DNA of 63,142 nucleotides from Ceraceosorus guamensis (Eukaryota; Basidiomycota; Exobasidiomycetes; Ceraceosorales; Ceraceosoraceae): NCBI RefSeq assembly GCF_003144195.1, contig NW_020290082.1, positions 1 to 63,142 of the forward strand, read 5' to 3'. Shown piece by piece: positions 55,669 to 63,142 of this stretch (position 1 is its first letter; each line of letters starts with the position of its first letter). The notes under the pieces were generated by a model. It saw only the letters and a program-made list of their open reading frames with translations, ran no database searches and was not told where the DNA came from. The position numbers and the translations under genes were made by a program.

Positions 55669-57080
55669 TCGCGCTCCACCCTCCATTTCAGCATCGCATA
55701 TCGAAGTCTCGCCGTTTGAAGAAACATCCGACCGCCTTTTGCATCTAATCGCCCTCATCCTCATCCCCTTCCGCGCCCTTTCACTCCCGCACATGACCCG
55801 CTGAGGAGGCTGCGCACGACTTTGTGCAGTATGCGACAAACTTTACCATGGCTCCTTCTTCATGTTCAAGGCTGTTGGACTTGAACACTCAAGGAATGGG
55901 GCAATGTCGTACATTTCTAGCTCGCCCGACTGCAGCGAGACGGACAAGGCCGAATGCTTGCGTCTGACGCGAGCCAGGTGGGCTTTGAATTGGCCTGCGG
56001 ACACTCATTCGCTATCCGCCCTCTTCAGGCGCCGGTGCAGCCGAGCATGGCGATGTGAAGATGCACCGAGCGCGCAGCTGGCCCAGAGTGCATTTTGTTT
56101 CGAAGGAGATCTCGGATGATGCCTTCTTTGCCGCAAAGGGTGAGAAGAGCAGTCTTGTTGTGATTTGCTCCGATTCCACAGAGCGGCGCAGGATGCGAGG
56201 AGCTAGCAACGCTCGAGAAAATTAGCTGCCCTTCAACTCGTCTCGTACGTCTTCATCGGAGCCCCTTGCTTACGGCCTCGCAATGCGACGCGGCCGCAAG
56301 CGAACAGGTCTGCGATGTGCACTCGGTCAGCGGCATCGCTTGATCAAGCGGACCATGCTCAATGTGCGACCGCCCTCCAAGCGAGCGCTGAACGACGACT
56401 TGGCGTCGGCTTGACAAGGCGGGATGAGGCTGATTGAAGCTCTAGGCAGCAAAGTCTTCCCTCGGCCTCCTTTGCACGATCGTCAGACGAGGGGCGGATG
56501 ACATGTTCAAGACATCGAAAGTCTTGATGAGTGTCTCTCTCCCCTCTTGTGTCGAGGCGCGCGCGGCAGAGCCAACAATGAGCACGTGATCAGGTTTACG
56601 CTCGAATGTGGCCCATGCATATGCAGGACCGCGCGCGCGCGCGCATGGACGCCAGCAGCGCTCGTCGGCATTCAGCCGGATTTTAAAGCTCGAGTCCGGG
56701 TTGGGTTGCGTTTCCTCCGAAGGGAGCACGCGCTCTCCGGAAATACCAATTGTGAGTCGAGTTGCTTCGCGCACATGATTGCTGTGTATGCCGGGGATTG
56801 CGCACATCAGCAGCAGCGCGACGTTTCGGGGATTGCAATTCAGTCATCGTGGCTGGTGGGTGGTTGGTAGGTGCGGCGAAGGGTATAAGATGGCGCAAAT
56901 GTCACACTCGCGGTTCGACGTCTCTTCTCCGCATATCCACACTCGCGGTGCTACGTCTCTCCTCCGCTTATCAACCCCATCTGTAGAAGGAACATTGGAC
57001 GCCCGACTCGCACAGGCGCAGGCCAAGCTCAAAGACTCTTACCTCTTTGCTTCTTCTTTCTGCACTCCTCACACCCACCC
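55669..57080. other. Unassigned stretch with coding-like fragments
   Basis: 1.4 kb without a callable gene. Near 56028-56150 the plus strand reads VHFVSKEISDDAFFAAKG after an acceptor-like CTTCAG and before GTGAGA. Another open strip (GCEELATLEKISCPSTR) follows near 56177. These may be exons of a small gene, but no start could be tied to them. TATAAGA at 56884 may serve the downstream oxidoreductase. Confidence 0.3.
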
Positions 57081-58783
57081 ATGTCCCACTCGAAGCAAAA
57101 ATTTGCGCGAGGCCAGCAAGCTCCCAAGTTGGATGCTGATGCTGGTCTAGCGCTCACCGCTGGTCACTTTGATCAAGCTGTAGAAGGCTGGGCACCCATC
57201 GGTACGTTGCCAGACGATGTGCTTCCGGAAGGGCAAGCTCGACCCAAGCTGTTCGACAGTCTGGTCGAGCTCAATCATTCCGGTGGTCTAGCGCTCAAGA
57301 ACAGGGTGGTGGTGTCGCCCATGTGTCAGTATGTCGCCAAGGATGGCTTCCCAAGCGTCTACCATCTCGGCCACCACGCTTCCTGGGCCCTGCACGGCGT
57401 CGGCACCATCATGTTCGAGACCACTGGCGTCACTCCAGCTGGCAGGATCAGTACGCACGGTGAGCATCTCATCTCTACTCATCTCTCGCGCACGCGTTCA
57501 GCCAACGCAGATGGCTGATGGTCCAATTTGCGCTTCGCGCCATGTTCGTCGCTTTCTTGCATGCATGCAGATCTGGGTCTTTGGAAGGATGAGCAGATTC
57601 CAGCGTTCATCTCCCTCGTATCATCCCTGCGCACCCTCTCGCCCGGTCTGACAGTGGGCGTGCAGCTGGGCCATGCAGGCAGAAAATCCTCCACATTTCC
57701 GCCTTTTCAGCGTCGCCCACGCAAGCACGAGCAGTGGGCGGAAGAGGAGGAAGGCGGTTGGCCAGAGGAGATTGTCGCTCCCAGCGCTGTCCCTTACGGA
57801 CCCAACTGGTTCAAACCTCGCGAGCTGAGCATCGGCGAGATCGAGAACATAAAGCAACAATTCATCCAAGCTGCAGAGAGAGCCTACGACAAGGTCGGTG
57901 TCGATTTCATCGAGATTCACCTGGCTCACGGCTACCTCGGAGTGAGTTGGGGGATGAAGAGTGGCCGCAAAGATGGCGTAGCTTGCCTTGCGCACTGACA
58001 ATTGTCCCATCTTTTTGCATTCCCTTCAGCACCAATTCCTCTCGCCGCTGTCCAACAAGCGCACAGACCAGTATGGCGGTTCCTTTGAGGGTCGCATAAA
58101 GTTTCCCTTGGACATCATCAAGGCCATCCGAGCCAGGTGGCCAGAACGCTCGCTTTGGGTGCGAATCTCTGCTACGGATCAATGTGATCACTTGGCTGCC
58201 CAGGGTACAGAGGTGTGGGACTTGGAGCAGACCAAGAAGCTCGCAGAAATCCTGGATCGAGAGGGTGTGGCTGTGCTGGATGTCAGCTCCGGCGGTCTAG
58301 TGGCCGAGCAACAGATCCAAGTGAGCTAGCTAGCTCGCTCTCCCGCAACCTTGTTGCGCCCGTCATTATTTTGCTGGAACTGACTTGCGCATCATCTGCC
58401 ACGCACCGACAGGTCGGGCACGCCTACCAAGCGCCATTGGCCGCCGGCATCAAATCGCTGAAGTTGCCCTCGATGAAGGTCATGTCCGTCGGCATGCTCG
58501 AGTCGGGACCGAACGACAAGGCAGGAGAGGTGGCCGAAGCGACGCTTCAAAATGGTCATGCAGATCTCATTGCTATCGCGAGAGGTCAGATGGCATCGCC
58601 CAATTGGACCGAATTGGCTGCTGCCAACCTGGCCGGCGTGCGAACGGTCGAGAACCCGAGCTACCATAGAGTGAGCATGGCGCATCGATTAGGGGGAGGC
58701 GTTGTGGATGCGCTAGCTAAGACACAGTGTCCCCCTCTTTCCTCTTCATCTAGATTCACGGCCCAAAGCGCACTCCGCACTGA
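57081..58783 (+). CDS. NADH:flavin oxidoreductase, old yellow enzyme family (YqjM-like)
   Basis: Five exons: 57081-57459, 57571-57941, 58030-58320, 58413-58670 and 58754-58783; 442 residues, phases consistent. It is an FMN-dependent ene-reductase-type TIM barrel. FMN and active-site blocks are visible: RVVVSPMCQY, HLGHHA, FETTGVTPAGRIS, VQLGHAGRKSS, HLAHGYLGHQFLSPLSNKR, YGGSFEGR, VRISATD and IAIARGQMASPNW. These blocks resemble the thermophilic/YqjM class more than classical yeast OYE. The expected role is NADPH-dependent reduction of activated alkenes in detoxification or secondary metabolism. The last exon has only ten codons. It ends 51 bases from the convergent small secreted-protein gene. 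Confidence 0.9.
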
Positions 58784-58834
58784 GACTGCTGATCTTTGCT
58801 GCTGTGTTCGCTGGGTGCAAGTCGAGACAATGGT

Positions 58835-59389
58835 TCATCCACTGCTCAACTTCAGCTTGGGATCAGCGTATAGCGATGAGGGCTGTCCTCCAGCCTTTTC
58901 CAGCAATGCATAGCCCTCGTACCGGCTCTTCTTGCCTCCAGCAAAGGTAGGGGCGATGTTGGCGTAGTTGATGTGCGGGCTCAATTGTTTGCTCTTCCGC
59001 GCGACGTCGTCGAGGTGTTTCGCATATCCTCTTGGATCCTTGACCATTTTCGCGCGCATCTTTGGACTGTGCAGATGCAGCTTGAAGATTTTGAATTTTG
59101 TCGGCATCATCAGGCCCCTTTTGTGCGGTTGGCGAGAGGCGTCGATGGCCTGGGACGAGAATCTCGGCTGTTCTCCACGTCGCGCATCAGGGTTTGTTTG
59201 CGAGATTGGCTGTGGACGTTGCGGAGTTGCACGCTCATGCAGAGTACGAGCGGAAGCGCGAAGGGAGCTAATGAAGGTGCGCTTTGTTCATCAAGGGATC
59301 GCTTGACGTACTCATCCACCTTGAACTGCGAATACTCACATGGATAGCCACGCGCAAGCAAGGGCGACAAAGGCAAAAGTCTTGGCCAT
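58835..59389 (-). CDS. Small basic secreted protein, unknown
   Basis: Exon 1 59389-59340 encodes a signal peptide (MAKTFAFVALACAWLS). With an acceptor at 59163 exon 2 runs 59162-58835 and the protein has 125 residues. The mature part is Lys/Arg-rich (KFKIFKLHLHSPKMRAKMVKDPRGYAKHL, in two parts), with NYANIAPTFAGGKKSRYEGYALLEKAGGQPSS near the end and no cysteine pairs. I do not recognise it. Other acceptors (for example the CCACAG near 59213) do not give the right phase, so the exact 5' end of exon 2 is uncertain. The signal-peptide-only first exon recalls the 16-27 kb family, but the body is unrelated. Confidence 0.6.
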
Positions 59390-59451
59390 ATTGAGCCTGA
59401 TACACTCGACTCTTGACCAGCACGAGCGTATCGATTGTGCACTCAAGACGA

Positions 59452-59459
59452 TCACGTGA
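59452..59459. promoter_or_regulatory. TCACGTGA palindrome (CACGTG box)
   Basis: A perfect palindrome 63 bases upstream of the small secreted-protein ATG, within ATCACGTGAT. This is the closest of the six copies to a start codon. Confidence 0.4.
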
Positions 59460-60522
59460 TCAGCTAGATGCTTGCAACTTGACAGCCGGTGAGCATTCGA
59501 GCCGCGCGCGCAGCAAAAGTCGGTCACTCTGGAGTCCTCCGCAGGAGTTTCGTACTCTACCGCGCAACCAGCCAAGTGAGCTCGCACCTGCGCTCAAAGG
59601 AGATATTCTAGAAAGGTGGCCAGCACCACTAGACCATCCGGCCCAAGCACAAAATAGGATAAAAAACACCGGTACTTAAGTCAAGTCGAGTCTTCGTAGC
59701 GCACTGTGAGCTGTGCAAAGACAAAGGACTTGAAATGGAGAAGAATGTGCTGGTGAGGGACACTAGTCGTGAGTCTTGAGTGATTGTGCTGCTTGGTGTC
59801 GAAGGATGATGTGGTCAAGCCGGACGCTCATGCATCCATGCGACTTCATGTTCAAGCATTCTCGACCCTCTCTCTCCGTTCTTCCTTGCGCAAGGGATCG
59901 CATACAGCGGTGCGCATCGAAGTTGGACCCCCCGGCCCTTTTTCCCTGCTGCTCGTGCCATGATGAAGGAGTTGCGCCTCAGGTAAATCGTGTTCCTTAA
60001 TTGCCCGCGGCATTCTGGACATCCGCGGGTCTCGCTCGCTCGCCCTTTGCGTGGGCGTGAATGCGCCAATCGGAGGCGGCTGCGGCGAAACAATAAGGAG
60101 CAGTCGAGGCCGAATCACTCAATGGCATGACGATTGCGTACCCTCGCTCGCTGGTGTGCCTGGGCCAAGTGGAACAGAAGGCGAGGCGGCCTGTGAAGCA
60201 TGGTTGAGGCAGCAGGCAACAGCATGTGTAGGTTCAATGTGAATGTCTGAAAGGATTGCATGGTGCGCGGGCGAGTGACGCAGCAGCAATCGACGCCCAA
60301 TCTCGACTGCGTGCGCCGTGTCGAGACATTCGATTCTTACAGCCAATTGACGGCGCTATATACGTTGCAGGGTGCCGCGCGTGCACGCCAAGGCTGACAC
60401 AGCCGCAGCCACTCCCCTTAATTGGCGTCATTCACTTGATTCGTGATGGACCGACCGCATACATCAATTGAGGTTCATGACTCGCTTAGGCTGTGCGTGA
60501 CGCCTCGGCGGATGCTGCTCGC

Positions 60523-60560
<38 letters not shown>

Positions 60561-61978
60561 GGCAGCGCACGTCTCTTGCTGAGTCTGATTGCGCCGCTGC
60601 CACCGGCGCTGCATGGCCTGATGTGAGAGCAAGGATGCTGTTAGAGGAGAGTCAGAGTGTGAGACGTATTTGCATGTTGCTGCCGCTAAAATATGAAATC
60701 CAAATCCATATCCATATCCAAATCCAAATCCCTGCTTAATTGAATCGCCCGTGTGTGTAAAAGCTATAGCCGCCTCACCGCGGTAGATGTGTTCACTGAC
60801 AAGGCATATGCAGATGCCGCTATGTATGAGGTACGGCCATGCACTCACACTCTCCGCTCTGCTTGAACGCATCTTGAATGAAGCGAACAGCAGGGCCTGG
60901 GCGGGGCATTTGCGCTCGACAGCAATCGTGGAATCAGGACCCGCAGTTGTCCGCTCGCATACTCACGACTGACTCGTGCTGATTGATGCGATGCGGTGCG
61001 TGTACAATCAGCAGCGGGAGGGCGCTGTGCGTACTATACATGCGCATACGCCAAACATGTGCGCAGGCTCGATATGCTGTACGCTGCGGCTCGCGAACGC
61101 AACGATCGACGCTTTGCACCTACCTACCTCACCTTTGAGGCATGGCAGCCATCTTACTCGTCACTCGCGACTGTCACTTTAATTGTCAATCAGGAACGGC
61201 GCCGCGGTCCCCCGTCACGTCATCGACAGCATGTGATTCGCCGTGTCAACAAAGGCTCGCTGTTTAGGCATTCCCTAGTCACGGTCACGAGTCGGTGAGT
61301 GAGTGTGAAGTCCCTCCCCTCTCTCCATGCCTTCACGATTCGTGATTGGCATGCTACCGGTACCGGTACCGTACGTACATCATCACGCGCATCGCAAGCA
61401 CCCACCGAGCGTGGCGCAACTACGCGCCGCGCGCGGCTTTGCTCGGCGTCATGCATACGCGTACCTCTCCGAATCGCTGTGCCATGGCTGTATAGCGACT
61501 CGTGACTGCCATCCACAAATTCACGACTCGCGACTGCTGCATGCCTGCCTGCCTGCCTGCCTGCCTGCCCACAGAAATTCTTGACGTTTGTAGCGAGCGG
61601 TACGACTTTATTGTGCACGGATCGCTGAATTGCACAAAGACCGAGCTTCGAACAGCAGGCAGACAAGGCTTACTCGGTGTTAAGATGCAGGGCCGGGGTG
61701 ACATTCCGCGCAGCTCCATGCTGATGACTGCTGGGATCCGAACATTCATTCTTGATTCCATGCCTCGGATTTCACAGCTTCCGAACAGAAAGCTTGTGGT
61801 ACAGGTACAGGTACACGGACATAAGGAATCACCGGTACCAATGCAGTGAGCGAGCGATTGACACTTCGTCCATCACGCCACACAAGCGGTGTTTGAAGGA
61901 CGGGCGGACTTGCGTGCAGCGGTGACGTGCTCGCTCCTAATCGCTACTTCGGCGTTTTGCGTTTCCGTGGTACGCGGC

Positions 61979-61986
61979 TATAAATA
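61979..61986 (+). promoter_or_regulatory. TATA box (TATAAATA)
   Basis: A strong TATAAATA element about 135 bases upstream of the nitroreductase ATG, followed by a pyrimidine-rich stretch typical of a fungal transcription start region. Confidence 0.6.
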
Positions 61987-62119
61987 GCTATCCTTTTCTT
62001 TCTCGTCTGCCTCAATTTGCCTCTCTTCAACCATCACATTTGATCACACAAGCATCGAGCGCAAAGATATATACGCACACGCACACACTTGTCACACGCA
62101 CCTCTCTTCAAACTTCGAC

Positions 62120-63052
62120 ATGGCCTCCACAACCTCGGCCGCAACGCACGCGCCCCTGCTGGCAGCAATCCAAGCTAGACGTTCCATCTACGCCCAAGGC
62201 AAGCGTCAAATCCTCACCGACGAAGCAGTCACCAGTCTGGTCAAAGCCATCGTCAAGGACAGTCCCTCTGCTTTCAACAGTCAATCCAGCAGAGTGGCCA
62301 TCCTGTTCGGCAAGCAACACGAAAAGTACTGGAATGAGTATGCACCAGAGATTTATGGCAAGGTTGCTGGACCCGAAGGTGAGTTCTCGGGGGAGAGGGT
62401 TGGTTGGGGTCAAATCTATGAAGAGGGGAGGGGGGGGCTTCTTCCCCATTCCTTTACACTTGCACGCTCGACTCGGCAAAGTTTGAGGGAAGCTAACGGA
62501 CCTTGCCGCGCATCGAAAATTGCTCGCAGCTCTTGCAAAACAACAAAAGCGTCTCGAAGCGTTTGCCGTGAGTGTCAGGGCTCTGCGACGACGATCAACA
62601 CGATGGATCCGTGATGAACTGATCTTTCTACCCAATGCGCAATGCGCATTGACACTTTGACTGCACGCAGGGCGCAACCGGCACGGTCCTCTTCTTCGAA
62701 GACGATGCGAGTCTAGAAGCCTCGGCCAAACGCAATCCAGGCGTGGCTTCCCAATTCAGCCCTGTGAGTTGAATTTGCTCGATCAGTCCCGTTTCCCTTT
62801 CCGCTCGCTTTCCCGCCCCCTCTCCTTGCTCACATCGGCGATTTCTTGTCCCCCCCTGCTCCCTTTTCTCCGCTTCTAGTGGTCTCTACAATCTAGCGGC
62901 ATTGCGCAAGGCAACGTCTGGAACGCTTTGACTGCAGCAGGATACGGTGCAAATCTGCAGCACGTCATCCCTTCCACCTCTCCCTTGGCAGCCGCCGAGC
63001 TGCTCAAACTTCCAGCAACGTGGAGAATTCATGCGGAGCTCGTTTTTGGCTC
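62120..63052 (+). CDS. Nitroreductase family protein, Frm2/Hbn1-like (3' end outside window)
   Basis: Visible exons 62120-62378, 62530-62567, 62671-62763 and 62880-63052; the last ends in phase 2 at a GTGAGT donor, so at least one more exon lies beyond the window. Motifs are those of the fungal Frm2/Hbn1 nitroreductase-like group: IQARRSIYAQ, SPSAFNSQSSRVAILFG, GTVLFFEDD, WNALTAAGYGANLQH and the final ELVFGS leading into FG. About 188 residues of a roughly 200-residue protein are present. These FMN proteins are linked to lipid signalling and oxidative or nitrosative stress in yeast. The tiny second exon (38 bases) codes ALAKQQKRLEAFA. Confidence 0.88.
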
Positions 63053-63142
63053 GTGAGTCTCATGTTTCCTGTGCTGTCCACGCGCGCGCTCGATGATGGA
63101 GCTTACAAAGATTTGACATTCCATCGTGCTCAATCTCTTTCC

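Larger units (their letters stand above)
59390..62119. promoter_or_regulatory. Long divergent intergenic region
   Basis: 2.7 kb without a supported gene. It holds a (GAT)n run at about 60523-60560, an AATCC/ATATCC run near 60700-60735, GGTACC repeats near 61359, a (CTGC)n run near 61544-61569 and scattered GACTCAC/GACTCGT motifs (60959-60975, 61278-61292, 61327-61345, 61497-61535). Confidence 0.45.

Noticed and set aside
55862-56119. A possible 85-residue plus-strand gene starting MFKAVGLEHS.
   Set aside because: No signal peptide or motif, and a better coding-like strip in another frame overlaps its end; the evidence is too weak for a gene call.
1-63142. tRNA or rRNA genes.
   Set aside because: I noticed no convincing B-box-type GGTTCGAANCC with a matching A box or cloverleaf; a tRNAscan run would be decisive.

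Overview
The window is the left end of a chromosome of a GC-rich, intron-containing fungus. It opens with about 16 copies of the C-rich strand of a TTAGGG-type telomere. Short introns with GTGAGT/GTGCGT donors, the gene content (Sos7, eIF3d, OST4, RhoGDI, Frm2-like nitroreductase) and runs of small secreted-protein genes suggest a basidiomycete, most likely a smut relative (Ustilaginomycotina). The species assignment is inference.

Layout. 0-6.3 kb is subtelomeric: an ABCG half-transporter, two related cysteine-rich secreted proteins sharing a DCPxCC signature, and one inverted member of a larger secreted family. 6.5-15.5 kb is a compact block of conserved genes: a cytochrome b5-domain protein, kinetochore Sos7, eIF3d and a fumarylacetoacetate-hydrolase-family enzyme. 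16.5-26.8 kb is a tandem array of seven same-strand genes (B-H). Six of them, together with the subtelomeric copy A, share a domain of about 125 residues that I do not recognise. All eight have the same architecture: a first exon of 20-40 codons that is essentially a signal peptide, one phase-0 intron, then a single large exon. I regard this secreted family as the main discovery of the window and as a candidate effector cluster. 27.0-29.4 kb holds a three-exon gene of unknown function.

29.4-43.5 kb is a gene-poor island that looks lower in GC. It holds decayed or duplicated coding strips, including a duplicated two-exon unit, a 130-bp direct duplication and an OTU-protease-like relic, and no gene that I can name with confidence. 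43.5-44.5 kb has one hypothetical ORF.

44.5-63.1 kb is again conserved: an SSXT/SNF11-like Gln-rich putative SWI/SNF subunit, a polyQ/Ser-rich protein, the mini-protein OST4, RhoGDI, an old-yellow-enzyme-type oxidoreductase, a small basic secreted protein, and a Frm2-like nitroreductase cut by the window end. Long intergenic stretches here (47-50.4, 53.6-54.6 and 59.4-62.1 kb) carry many copies of a 7-base GACTCAC/GACTCGT-type motif.

Exon structures were deduced by hand from splice signals, with reading phase checked at each junction. None is backed by transcript data.
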